In this document: positions 28,853 through 36,485 of the stretch, piece after piece
How the letters are laid out: every line of letters starts with the position of its first letter
How positions within the stretch are numbered: the stretch's first letter is position 1
Assembly (NCBI RefSeq): GCF_004310685.1
Contig: NZ_SISG01000002.1
Location: 1 to 64,000 of the forward strand
Source of the DNA: Glaciihabitans arcticus
GTDB taxonomy: Bacteria > Actinomycetota > Actinomycetes > Actinomycetales > Microbacteriaceae
Length of the DNA stretch: 64,000 bases
Direction: 5' to 3'
The notes under the pieces: model-generated
Databases searched by the model: none
What the model was told of the DNA's origin: nothing
Seen by the model: the letters and a program-made list of their open reading frames with translations, nothing else
Position numbers and translations under genes: made by a program

Positions 28853-29611
28853 TCAGCCGACGAGCGGCAGGAGCGGGATCGATGCCCAGCCGGCGAGAAG
28901 TCCGCCGATGATGGGACCGACGACCGGGATCCATGAGTAGGACCAGTCCGAGGAACCCTTGCCCTTGATCGGCAGCAGCGCGTGAGCAATACGCGGGCCG
29001 AGGTCACGGGCGGGGTTGATGGCGTAGCCGGTGGGTCCACCAAGCGATGCGCCGATGGCGATAACGAGGATCGCGACGGGAAGCGCGCCGAGGGCCGCGA
29101 GGCCCCCGCCGTCTCCTGCGCGACCGAAACCGATCACGACGAAGACCAGAACGAAGGTTCCGATGACCTCGGTGACGAGGTTCCAGCCGTAGGAGCGGAT
29201 GGCGGGTCCGGTCGAGAAGACGCCCAGCTTGTTGGCCGGGTCGGGCTCGTCGTCGAAGTGCTGCTTGTAGGCGAGCCAGCAGAAGGCGGCACCGATCATG
29301 GCACCGACGAGCTGGGCGAGGATGTAGACCAGCACCGAGGTGATATTGACGGGAACCCCTGAGCCGAACTCCTCAGCGCCCGACGCGACAAGACCGAGGG
29401 TCACTGCCGGGTTGAGGTGGGCACCCGAGTTGTAGGACACGATGACACCGCTGAAGACTGCGAAGCCCCAACCGATGTTGACCAGGAGGAAACCACCGTT
29501 GAAGCCCTTCGTCTTTGCGAGGGCGACGTTGGCGACAACACCACAGCCGAGAAGAACGAGGAGGGCAGTACCCACCAGCTCCGATACGAATACAACACCT
29601 AAATTGTCCAC
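28853..29611 (-). CDS. glpF: Glycerol uptake facilitator (aquaglyceroporin)
   Basis: The 252-aa product belongs to the MIP family, with six membrane helices and the two half-helix signatures HLNPAVTLG (NPA at about 67-69) and AINPARDLGPR (NPA at about 199-201). The Asp after the second NPA (NPARD) is the mark of glycerol-permeable members rather than strict aquaporins. It starts at a GTG with GGAAGG 5 nt upstream. It sits between glpD and glpK on one strand. A 15-bp palindrome plus an 11-bp direct repeat just upstream suggest repressor control. Confidence 0.93.
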   Translation of the reverse strand: MDNLGVVFVSELVGTALLVLLGCGVVANVALAKTKGFNGGFLLVNIGWGFAVFSGVIVSYNSGAHLNPAVTLGLVASGAEEFGSGVPVNITSVLVYILAQLVGAMIGAAFCWLAYKQHFDDEPDPANKLGVFSTGPAIRSYGWNLVTEVIGTFVLVFVVIGFGRAGDGGGLAALGALPVAILVIAIGASLGGPTGYAINPARDLGPRIAHALLPIKGKGSSDWSYSWIPVVGPIIGGLLAGWASIPLLPLVG

Positions 29612-29637
29612 GTTGACCTTCCGATTTGAGATGTCGA

Positions 29638-29663
29638 GTGAGGCTGCCTCACGGCTGCCTCAC
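29638..29663 (-). promoter_or_regulatory. Candidate operator upstream of glpF
   Basis: GTGAGGC-T-GCCTCAC (29638-29652) is a perfect palindrome. It is followed by a second copy of GGCTGCCTCAC (29653-29663), an 11-bp tandem repeat. It lies 27 bp before the glpF GTG and just below an AT-rich TAACTTTAGAT stretch that could hold the -10. The cognate regulator is unknown; the SorC-type regulator beside glpD is one candidate. Confidence 0.5.
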
Positions 29664-29674
29664 GGCGTTATCTA

Positions 29675-29720
29675 AAGTTACCCCCCGAGCGAGGGGCAAT
29701 GTTCCGCACATTCGTGCGAA
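29675..29720 (-). terminator. Double hairpin between glpD and glpF
   Basis: On the minus strand TTCGCAC-GAAT-GTGCGGAA is followed by CCCC-TCGCTC-GGGG and then TAACTTT. It begins 6 nt after the glpD stop. It may be a partial terminator or mRNA-stability structure; part may overlap the glpF promoter. Confidence 0.4.
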
Positions 29721-29725
29721 GTTGT

Positions 29726-31456
29726 TTAATTCCTGTGAGTGGATGCCCCATGACGGGCGTCCAGCCCGGCGATCTCGACCCCGTGCACCTCGGCCAGTTC
29801 GGCTGCCGCCGCCGTGATCTCCGCGTCGCGGGTCTCGTCGCTCCAGTGGAGGGCGTCAGCCGTGACATCCGCCAGCTCGGTCAGCAGAGCGGCCGTTATG
29901 CCGCCGCGGAAGGCGAGGTGGGTGCGGCGCAGCAGCAGGTCGATGAGGTGCACGACGGCCTCGGACCGCACGAGGTAGTCGATCTCGGTTGTCGAGTACT
30001 CGACGTTGTGGACGAGCGGCGCATCGCCGTGGTCGACCAGGTAGTCGATGACCTCGGTCGCACGGGTGCCGTAGCGGGCGAGCAGCTGCGCAGCCCGCTC
30101 GGTGCCGACCTCGTCGCCGTGGCTGACGACCCAGACCTGGCGGGCGTCGTCGGTCTTCGGGAAGCCGCGACCGCCGCCGATGGGCAGGTCGACCGTGGAG
30201 ACGGTGCGTTCGATACCGAGGGCCTCGAGCACCTCGCCGCCGAGGTGTTCGGCGAGCGCGCGGAACGTCGTCCACTTGCCGCCGACGAGGCTGAACTGGG
30301 TGCCGGCACGACCGATGAGCGGGCGCTGCTCGATGCGGTAGTCGCGGGAGACGAAGCCGGGGGCCTCGTCGTCGTGGCGGGGCAGCGGACGCACTCCGGA
30401 GAAGCGGAACACGATGTCAGAGGCGTCGACCTTCACGTCGGGGAAGACGTGGTGCACGAGTTCGAAGAAGTACTCGACCTCGGCCTCGGTGATGCGGATC
30501 GGCTCGCGCATGTCGTGCTCGAGGTCGGTGGTACCGACGAGCACGCGGTCGCCGAGCGGGTAGATCAGCACGATGCGGCCGTCGTCGTGCTCGAAGAAGA
30601 TCTCGCGTCCACCGGTCGCGGCCAGCAGTTCGGGACTGTCGAGCACGATGTGCGAGCCCTTGGTGCCACCCATGAACGCCGTGGACTCGCCGAGCGCGTC
30701 GTTGGTGAGGTCTGTCCACGGTCCGGAGGTGTTCACCACGACGTCTGCCGCGAAGTTGAACTCCTTGCCGGTGCGGTGGTCGCGCAGCCGCACGCCGTTC
30801 TCGTCCATGCCGATCGCCTCGACGTAGTTGGCTGCGCGCGAGGTGGCCGCGGCGCGCAGTCCGTCGGAGAGCACGTCTAGCGCAAGACGCTCGGGATCGA
30901 TCATGGATGCGTCGTAGTAGGTGGCGGTGTACTTGAGATCCGGGTTGAGGCGGGGCAGTGCCTCGAGGGACTTCTTCGCTCCGTGGAACTCGTGGCGGGG
31001 AACCGATCCGCCGTCGCGGGAGAAAGAATCGTAGAGCGAGAGTCCGACCTTGATGAGCAGGGCGCCGCGTTCCTTGGGTGCGCCAGCCTTGTGCGTGAGG
31101 AAGCGCAACGGCGCCGACGTGATGCCGGAGAAGGTGGAGAAGATCGGAACCGTGGTCTGCAGCGGCTTGACGTAGTGGGGCGCGAGGCGGAGGAGCCCGT
31201 TGCGTTCCTGCACGGATTCCCGCACCAGGCGGAACTCGCCGTTCTCGAGGTAACGGATGCCGCCGTGGATCATGTGCGAGGAGGCGGACGAGGCACCGGA
31301 CACGAAGTCACCGCGGTCGATGATCGTGACATCCACACCCTGCAGCGCGAGATCGCGGAACGTGGCTATGCCGTTGATACCGGCTCCGATGATGAGCACC
31401 TGCGCCTTCGGGCGCTCGCTCAGGCTGGCGGGGAAATCAACGGCTGGGTACTGCAC
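29726..31456 (-). CDS. glpD: Glycerol-3-phosphate dehydrogenase (FAD-dependent)
   Basis: This enzyme oxidises glycerol 3-phosphate to dihydroxyacetone phosphate and passes electrons to the respiratory chain. The product is 576 aa from the GTG at 31456. The open frame extends further upstream, but only through the divergent promoter and the neighbouring start, so the longer form is rejected. The FAD-binding Rossmann motif is LIIGAGINGIATFRDLALQG. Other family stretches are SSASSHMIHGGIRYLE, GTKGSHIVLD, DRVLVGTTDLEHD and SLVGGKWTTFRALAEH. It heads the glpD-glpF-glpK set and is divergent from a SorC-family regulator. Confidence 0.95.
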   Translation of the reverse strand: MQYPAVDFPASLSERPKAQVLIIGAGINGIATFRDLALQGVDVTIIDRGDFVSGASSASSHMIHGGIRYLENGEFRLVRESVQERNGLLRLAPHYVKPLQTTVPIFSTFSGITSAPLRFLTHKAGAPKERGALLIKVGLSLYDSFSRDGGSVPRHEFHGAKKSLEALPRLNPDLKYTATYYDASMIDPERLALDVLSDGLRAAATSRAANYVEAIGMDENGVRLRDHRTGKEFNFAADVVVNTSGPWTDLTNDALGESTAFMGGTKGSHIVLDSPELLAATGGREIFFEHDDGRIVLIYPLGDRVLVGTTDLEHDMREPIRITEAEVEYFFELVHHVFPDVKVDASDIVFRFSGVRPLPRHDDEAPGFVSRDYRIEQRPLIGRAGTQFSLVGGKWTTFRALAEHLGGEVLEALGIERTVSTVDLPIGGGRGFPKTDDARQVWVVSHGDEVGTERAAQLLARYGTRATEVIDYLVDHGDAPLVHNVEYSTTEIDYLVRSEAVVHLIDLLLRRTHLAFRGGITAALLTELADVTADALHWSDETRDAEITAAAAELAEVHGVEIAGLDARHGASTHRN

Positions 31457-31566
31457 GGTGCGCTCGCTTTCGTCGCGTGCTTGCGTGGGGGCAAGCTCTC
31501 TGGTTACAGTCCTATCACCCCTGGCCGCACCGATCAGGCCAAATGAACAAACGTGCAGGAGACCCC
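31457..31566. promoter_or_regulatory. Divergent promoter region glpD / SorC-type regulator
   Basis: This 110-bp spacer holds the promoters of both genes. On the plus strand TACAGT (31505-31510) is a plausible -10 for the regulator. The glpD leader contains GCTTGC-GTGGGG-GCAAGC (31479-31496), a 6-bp inverted repeat. No clear palindromic operator for the SorC-type regulator was identified. Confidence 0.45.
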
Positions 31567-32544
31567 ATGGTCCCGGATTTCGAGACACCCGGCGATGAGC
31601 GCACCGCCGTCGCACTGCGGGCCGCGCATCTCTATTACATCCAGGATCTGACGATGGAGGCGATCGCGGGCGAACTCTTCACCTCCCGTTCATCGGTCTC
31701 GCGCCTGCTCAGCTATGCGCGGGCGACCGGGCTCGTCGACATCCAGATCCGCTCGCCGCTCGACGCCGCGAGCCGCATCGCAGGCGAGCTCAGCGACAGG
31801 TTCCGCATCACGGCGCACGTGGTTCCGGTGGCCGGCCAGGCGAGCGATCTCGACCGGCTCGAGCGGGTCGCGCTCTCGGCTGCCCGCACCCTTGGCGAGT
31901 TCTTCGACTCGAACATGACCATGGGCATCGCGTGGGGCTCCACCCTCAACGCGGTCAGCCGCTACGTGACACCGAAGCCCACCCACAACTCGCACATCGT
32001 GCAGCTCAACGGCGCAGGCAATCTGCGTACGAGCGGCGTCGACTATGCGAGCCAGATTCTCGGCCGATTCGGCGAGGCGTTCAGCGCGCGCGTGCACCAA
32101 CTGCCCGTGCCGGCGTTCTTCGACGACCCCGACACGAAGCGCGCCTATTGGAAGGAGCGCAGCATCGGGCGCATCCTCGAAATGCAGGCCAGCATGGATG
32201 TCGCGCTCTTCGGCCTGGGAACACCCTTCTCCGAGGTGCCGAGCCATGTCTACGCGGGTGGCTACCTCGACGATGACGACTACGCCCTGCTCGCGGAATC
32301 CCATGTCGTCGGCGATGTGGCGACGGTGTTCTTCCGGGCCGACGGCACGGTGAACGACATCGCCCTCAACCAGCGCACCACCGGCCCCGACTTCGCCGTG
32401 CTGCGCCGCACCCCCCGCCGCATCTGCGTGGTGTCGGGGCTCTCCAAGGTCGAGGGACTGCGCGGGGCGCTCGCTGCCGGGCTCATCACCGACCTGTTCC
32501 TCGACGACAGCACCGCCCAGACCCTGTTGGAGTCACAAGGCTGA
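31567..32544 (+). CDS. SorC/DeoR-type sugar-binding transcriptional regulator, divergent from glpD
   Basis: The product is 325 aa from the ATG at 31567, chosen because AGGAG lies 5 nt upstream; an in-frame ATG at 31543 has no ribosome site. The N-terminal helix-turn-helix reads LTMEAIAGELFTSRSSVSRLLSYARATGL. It is followed by the SorC-type effector domain (MGIAWGSTLNAV, DVALFGLGTPF, GDVATVFFRADG). Such proteins sense phosphorylated sugars or polyols. The divergent position next to glpD makes control of glycerol use likely, but this is inference. The gene ends 60 bp before the riboflavin-operon leader. Confidence 0.85.
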   Translation: MVPDFETPGDERTAVALRAAHLYYIQDLTMEAIAGELFTSRSSVSRLLSYARATGLVDIQIRSPLDAASRIAGELSDRFRITAHVVPVAGQASDLDRLERVALSAARTLGEFFDSNMTMGIAWGSTLNAVSRYVTPKPTHNSHIVQLNGAGNLRTSGVDYASQILGRFGEAFSARVHQLPVPAFFDDPDTKRAYWKERSIGRILEMQASMDVALFGLGTPFSEVPSHVYAGGYLDDDDYALLAESHVVGDVATVFFRADGTVNDIALNQRTTGPDFAVLRRTPRRICVVSGLSKVEGLRGALAAGLITDLFLDDSTAQTLLESQG

Positions 32545-32583
32545 CTGTTACGTGGGGAATATCCGCGCCGGTATCGCGTTGGA

Positions 32584-32589
32584 TACACT
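32584..32589 (+). promoter_or_regulatory. -10 box of the riboflavin operon
   Basis: TACACT (TANNNT) lies about 14 nt before the first paired base of the FMN riboswitch, so a transcript would start just before the aptamer. No good -35 was found. Confidence 0.5.
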
Positions 32590-32603
32590 CGTACAAGCAA
32601 AAG

Positions 32604-32753
32604 AACGTGCTCCGGGGTCGGTGAAAGTCCGAACCGGCGGTTATAGTCCGCGACCCGCGTCGAGTGAGAACTCGAAACGGTTGAGCTGGTGGAATTCCAG
32701 CACCGACGGTAATGAGACCGCAAGGTCTCTCAGTCCGGATGAGAGGAAGCACG
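32604..32753 (+). promoter_or_regulatory. FMN riboswitch (RFN element)
   Basis: The conserved core is plain: AACGTGCTCCGGGG, GGTGAAAGTCCGAACCGGCGG, GGTGGAATTCCAGCACCGAC and CAGTCCGGATGAGAGGAAGC. Helix P1 is CGTGCT (32606-32611) with AGCACG (32748-32753). It precedes ribD and senses flavin mononucleotide, shutting off riboflavin synthesis when FMN is plentiful. A CGGGCTCG-ACAT-CGAGCCCG hairpin follows directly (32754-32773). Confidence 0.96.
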
Positions 32754-32805
32754 CGGGCTCGACATCGAGCCCGGAAGGTTCGACGACCGTCGACCCTTGC
32801 CCGGA

Positions 32806-32832
32806 GTTCCGTCTTTCGAGAAGACCAGGAAC
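32806..32832 (+). promoter_or_regulatory. Shine-Dalgarno-sequestering hairpin of the FMN riboswitch
   Basis: GTTCC-GTCTT (32806-32815) pairs with AAGAC-CA-GGAAC (32821-32832) around a TCGAG loop, a 10-bp stem with a CA bulge. The ribD Shine-Dalgarno AGGA (32827-32830) falls within this structure. No T-tract follows, which fits translational rather than terminator control. Confidence 0.7.
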
Positions 32833-32835
32833 CCG

Positions 32836-33843
32836 ATGACCACCGCCGAGAGCCTCATGCGCCACGCGCTGTCTCTTGCTGCGCACGGTCCCGCTTTTGG
32901 CGTGAACCCGCAGGTCGGCTGCGTGCTCGTGAACGCCGCGGGTGAGATCGTCGCCGAGGGCTGGCACCGCGGCGCCGGCACCCCGCACGCCGAGGTCGAC
33001 GCCCTGTCCAAGATCCCGGATGCCACGGGCCTCACCGCCTACGTCACCCTCGAGCCCTGCAACCACACCGGTCGCACGGGTCCGTGCAGCGTCGCGCTCC
33101 ACGCGGCAGGGGTCTCGCGCGTGCTGTACTCCGTGTCCGACCCGGGCGACGCGTCGAGCGGTGGCGCCGCCTACCTGCGCTCGCAGGGGGTTTCCGTCGA
33201 GGCCGGGCTGCTCGCCGATGAGGTGAGCGAGTTCATCCACCCGTGGCTCACCGCCGCACGTCTCGGCCGCCCCTTCGTCACCGTCAAGTGGGCGTCGAGC
33301 CTCGACGGTCGTGCCGCGGCCGACGACGGCACCAGCCAGTGGATCACCGGTACGGCCGCGCGCCAGCGGGTGCACGAGCAGAGATCCCGCGCGGACGCCA
33401 TCGTTGTGGGCACCGGAACCGTCATCGCCGACGATCCTTCTCTCACCGCGCGCGGTGACGGCGGGGAGTTGATGGAGCACCAGCCCATCCCCGTAGTGAT
33501 CGGTGAACGCGGCCTGCCCGAGGGCTCGAAGCTCTCGCGAGACCCGCGCGGCGTGATAGTCACCGGGAGCCGCGACCTGGCCGGCATTCTCTCCGAACTG
33601 TGGGATCGGGACATCCGGCGCATCTTTGTCGAAGGCGGACCCACGCTGGCCAGTGCGTTCATCGCGGCCGGTCTCGTCGACGAGTATCTCGTCTACCTCG
33701 CGCCCGTCGTGATCGGCGGATCGAAGACCGCGACCACCGATGTCGGCGTCGCCACCATGTCCGACCTCGGTCGGCTCACCATCACGTCCGTCGAGCGCCT
33801 CGGGGAAGACCTCCTCGTTGTGGCTCGACCCATTGGAGAATGA
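32836..33843 (+). CDS. ribD: Bifunctional riboflavin deaminase/reductase RibD
   Basis: RibD performs the second and third steps from GTP: deamination of the diaminopyrimidine, then NADPH-dependent reduction of the ribosyl side chain. The 335-aa product has an N-terminal cytidine-deaminase-like zinc site (PHAEVDAL, then EPCNHTGRTGPC) and a C-terminal reductase domain (VTVKWASSLDGRAAADDG, VEGGPTLASAFIAAGLVDEY). The ATG at 32836 has AGGA 5 nt upstream; an upstream in-frame ATG at 32797 lies before the sequestering hairpin and is rejected. It is the first gene of ribD-ribE-ribBA-ribH. Confidence 0.95.
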   Translation: MTTAESLMRHALSLAAHGPAFGVNPQVGCVLVNAAGEIVAEGWHRGAGTPHAEVDALSKIPDATGLTAYVTLEPCNHTGRTGPCSVALHAAGVSRVLYSVSDPGDASSGGAAYLRSQGVSVEAGLLADEVSEFIHPWLTAARLGRPFVTVKWASSLDGRAAADDGTSQWITGTAARQRVHEQRSRADAIVVGTGTVIADDPSLTARGDGGELMEHQPIPVVIGERGLPEGSKLSRDPRGVIVTGSRDLAGILSELWDRDIRRIFVEGGPTLASAFIAAGLVDEYLVYLAPVVIGGSKTATTDVGVATMSDLGRLTITSVERLGEDLLVVARPIGE

Positions 33844-33845
33844 CC

Positions 33846-34442
33846 ATGTTCACCGGAATCATCGAAGAGCTCGGCCTCGTGACCGACTGGCAGCAGGGCG
33901 AGGATGCCGCGCGCATCACCGTGCGCGCACCGCTCGCCGTGTCCGACGCGAAACACGGGGACTCGATCTCCGTCGGCGGCGTCTGCCTGACCGTCGTGGA
34001 CCAGGGCGACGACTGGTTCACCGCCGACGTTATGGCGATGACCATCGCGACCAGCACCCTATCCCCCGCCGCGCTCGAACAGCGCGTCAACATCGAGCGC
34101 GCCGCCCAGGTCGGCGACCGCCTCGGCGGCCACATCGTGCAGGGCCACATCGACGGCACCTCGACGGTGCTCTCGATCGAACCCGGCAGCGTCTGGCGCG
34201 TGCTGCGCTTCTCGCTGAACGCGGAACTCGCGCCCCTCGTGGCCCGCAAGGGATCCATCGCCGTCGACGGCGTCTCGCTCACCGTGAGTGCGGTCGGCCG
34301 TGACTGGTTCGAAGTTTCACTGATCCCCGAGACCCTCGAAGTCACCACCCTCGGCAGCCTCGACGTCGGCCGGTCGGTCAACATCGAGACCGACATCCTC
34401 GCGCGTCACGTGGCGCGTTTGAACGAAATGAGCAGCCTGTGA
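33846..34442 (+). CDS. ribE: Riboflavin synthase alpha subunit
   Basis: This enzyme dismutates two 6,7-dimethyl-8-ribityllumazine molecules into riboflavin. The 198-aa product starts with the family's [10 protein letters not shown] and contains two lumazine-binding repeats ([10 protein letters not shown] with [11 protein letters not shown], and [12 protein letters not shown] with HVARL). The ATG at 33846 has GGAG 7 nt upstream; the ATG at 33840 would have only 1 nt spacing. The stop overlaps the GTG of ribBA. Confidence 0.95.
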   Translation: MFTGIIEELGLVTDWQQGEDAARITVRAPLAVSDAKHGDSISVGGVCLTVVDQGDDWFTADVMAMTIATSTLSPAALEQRVNIERAAQVGDRLGGHIVQGHIDGTSTVLSIEPGSVWRVLRFSLNAELAPLVARKGSIAVDGVSLTVSAVGRDWFEVSLIPETLEVTTLGSLDVGRSVNIETDILARHVARLNEMSSL

Positions 34443-35725
34443 GTCTCGCCACCGTCCCCACAGCCCTCGACGCACTGCGCGCGGGCAAGCCGATCATCGT
34501 CGTCGACGACGAGAGCCGCGAGAACGAGGGCGACGTCATCATCGCCGCCCAGTACGCCAGCCAGGAGTGGATGGCGTGGATGGTGCGCAACACCTCCGGC
34601 TTCATCTGCGCGCCGATGACCCACGAGATCGCCGACCGCCTCGAGCTGCCCGTGATGGTGCTCAACAACGAAGACGCTCGCGGCACGAACTACACGGTGA
34701 GCGTCGACGCGGCAACCGGAGTCACCACCGGCATCAGTGCAAGCGACCGGGCTCACACCCTGCGCGTGCTCGCCGACATCGACTCCGAGCCCACCGACCT
34801 GCACCGCCCCGGGCACATCATGCCCCTGCGCGCCGTCGAGGGTGGCGTTCGCGCCCGCGCCGGACACACCGAGGCGACCATCGACCTCCTCAAGCTCGCC
34901 GGGCTGATCCCCGTCGGCGCGATCTCGGAGATCGTCGGCGACGACGGCGAGATGATGCGCCTGCCCGGACTGATCGCCCTCGGCGAGCGGGAGAACGTTC
35001 CGGTCATCACCATCGAGGAGCTCATCGAGTTCCTGCAGGAGACCCACTGCGACACGGATGTGCCCGTCGCCGTCGAGATCCCCGAGACCTCGCGCGTCAT
35101 TTTCGAGGTCGAGACGAACGTGCCCACCGAGCACGGCACCTTCCGCATCCGCGCCTACCGGGATCGCATGACCGGCGCCGACCACCTGGCCGTCATCCAC
35201 GGCAACCCGACCAACGGCACCCTGGTGCGCGTGCACTCGGAATGCCTGACCGGCGAGGTACTCGGCTCGCTCAAGTGCGAGTGCGGCCCGCAGCTCGACG
35301 CGGCGCTCGAGCAGATCGAGGCCGAGGGCGGAGTCGTCATCTACATGCGCGGCCACGAAGGTCGCGGCATCGGACTCATCAACAAGCTGAAGGCCTACCG
35401 CCTGCAGGAGGACGGACTCGACACCCTCGAGGCCAACATCCAGCTCGGCTTCCCCGCCGATGGACGCGACTACGGGGCCGCGGTGGCCATCCTCGACGAC
35501 CTCGGAATCTCCGAAGTACGGGTCATCACCAACAACCCCGACAAGCTGAAGCAGCTGGGCGACCGCGGCATCACCGTGCTCGAGCAGGTGCCGCTCGTCG
35601 TCGGCGTCGGAACCTTCAACGAGGGTTACCTCGAAGCCAAGCGCGACCTCATGGGGCACATTCTCCCCGACACCCAAACCCTCGACGAGGCAGTCTTGTC
35701 GAACCAGAGAGGAAGTGTCGCATGA
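34439..35725 (+). CDS. ribBA: Bifunctional DHBP synthase / GTP cyclohydrolase II
   Basis: The N-terminal half makes 3,4-dihydroxy-2-butanone 4-phosphate from ribulose 5-phosphate. The C-terminal half opens GTP to start riboflavin synthesis. The 428-aa product has the RibB acidic site [16 protein letters not shown] and [12 protein letters not shown] with [10 protein letters not shown]. The RibA half has the zinc Cys set in [17 protein letters not shown], plus [12 protein letters not shown] and the end region [13 protein letters not shown]. The GTG start is coupled to the ribE stop (4-nt overlap), and its own stop overlaps the ribH ATG. Confidence 0.96.
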   Translation: MSLATVPTALDALRAGKPIIVVDDESRENEGDVIIAAQYASQEWMAWMVRNTSGFICAPMTHEIADRLELPVMVLNNEDARGTNYTVSVDAATGVTTGISASDRAHTLRVLADIDSEPTDLHRPGHIMPLRAVEGGVRARAGHTEATIDLLKLAGLIPVGAISEIVGDDGEMMRLPGLIALGERENVPVITIEELIEFLQETHCDTDVPVAVEIPETSRVIFEVETNVPTEHGTFRIRAYRDRMTGADHLAVIHGNPTNGTLVRVHSECLTGEVLGSLKCECGPQLDAALEQIEAEGGVVIYMRGHEGRGIGLINKLKAYRLQEDGLDTLEANIQLGFPADGRDYGAAVAILDDLGISEVRVITNNPDKLKQLGDRGITVLEQVPLVVGVGTFNEGYLEAKRDLMGHILPDTQTLDEAVLSNQRGSVA

Positions 35726-36195
35726 GCGGCGCAGGAGCACCTGAAATCACCGTCGACGGCACCGGCCTCAAGGTCACCATCGTGGCCGGCCAGTGGCACA
35801 CCGAGATCTCGGAGGGACTGCTCGCGGGTGCGCACCGTGTGCTCGACGCGTCCGGTGCCGTGATCACCGAGGTGCGCGTGCCCGGCAGCTTCGAACTGCC
35901 GGTCGTGGCGAAGGCCGCGCTCGACGCGGGCGCCGACGCCGTGGTTGCGCTCGGCGTCATCATCCGGGGCGGCACGCCGCACTTCGAGTTCGTGTCGGAT
36001 GCCGCGACCTCGGGCCTGACTCAGGTCGCCATCGTCACCGGCAAACCCGTTGGCTTCGGCGTGCTCACCCTCGAGGACGAGCAGCAGGGTATCGACCGCG
36101 CCGGGCTCCCCGGCTCGAAGGAAGACAAGGGGGCCGAGGCCGCCGAGGCCGCCCTCGCGACCGCCGTGCTGCTGCGGGAGATCCGTTCGGCGTAG
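35722..36195 (+). CDS. ribH: 6,7-dimethyl-8-ribityllumazine synthase
   Basis: Lumazine synthase condenses the RibB and RibD products. The 157-aa product has the family motifs [35 protein letters not shown] (catalytic His) and the phosphate-binding [10 protein letters not shown]. The ATG overlaps the ribBA stop and AGAGAGGA lies upstream. It is the last recognised gene of the operon. A separate -10 box and a tiny membrane-protein gene follow at once. Confidence 0.95.
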   Translation: MSGAGAPEITVDGTGLKVTIVAGQWHTEISEGLLAGAHRVLDASGAVITEVRVPGSFELPVVAKAALDAGADAVVALGVIIRGGTPHFEFVSDAATSGLTQVAIVTGKPVGFGVLTLEDEQQGIDRAGLPGSKEDKGAEAAEAALATAVLLREIRSA

Positions 36196-36200
36196 CCCGT

Positions 36201-36206
36201 TACGCT
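36201..36206 (+). promoter_or_regulatory. -10 box for a leaderless transcript (37-aa protein)
   Basis: TACGCT lies 6 nt before the ATG at 36213. A GGGGA also precedes the ATG and could act as a weak ribosome site on readthrough transcripts from the rib operon. Confidence 0.45.
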
Positions 36207-36212
36207 GGGGAC

Positions 36213-36326
36213 ATGTCGAAGCTCAGCGTGAACCCCGGCCGCATCATCACCTTTATCGCCGCGGTTCTCGCCGTGGTGCTTGCCGGAGGATTCGTCTTTG
36301 TACAGTTCGTGCAGCCCACGCTGTAG
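36213..36326 (+). CDS. Small single-span membrane protein, 37 aa
   Basis: The ATG is 17 nt after the ribH stop. The product starts MSKLSVNPGR, has one hydrophobic segment (ITFIAAVLAVVLAGGFVFV, about residues 12-30) and a short tail FVQPTL. The layout suggests one membrane helix with a basic, cytoplasmic N-terminus. It is not recognised as any named family. A -10 box in leaderless position and the following terminator support a real gene. It could be a member of a widely distributed but unnamed actinobacterial small-protein group; that is untested. Confidence 0.6.
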   Translation: MSKLSVNPGRIITFIAAVLAVVLAGGFVFVQFVQPTL

Positions 36327-36365
36327 CGTCGTCGGCACGATCTAGGCAACAGGCGTAGGGTTGTT

Positions 36366-36387
36366 GGGCCGTCACAAGCGGCCCTTT
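36366..36387 (+). terminator. Rho-independent terminator after the rib operon / small protein
   Basis: GGGCCG-TCACAAG-CGGCCC is followed by TTTCC. It lies 39 nt after the small-protein stop and upstream of the symporter gene. Confidence 0.6.
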
Positions 36388-36485
36388 CCCCCGAGCGCCG
36401 CTGACACGTGCGGCACCCGACGGATTCCCGACGCATCACTTGGGACCGTCACATCCCGCACGCAAATTCTTCGGAGCACCTCTTT

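Noticed and set aside
31477-31566. Longer N-terminus for the SorC-type regulator
   Set aside because: The extension runs through the divergent promoter, and the ATG at 31567 has a good AGGAG.
31457-31615. N-terminal extension of glpD to 31615
   Set aside because: It would overlap the regulator's start and lacks a ribosome site; the 576-aa form matches the family length.
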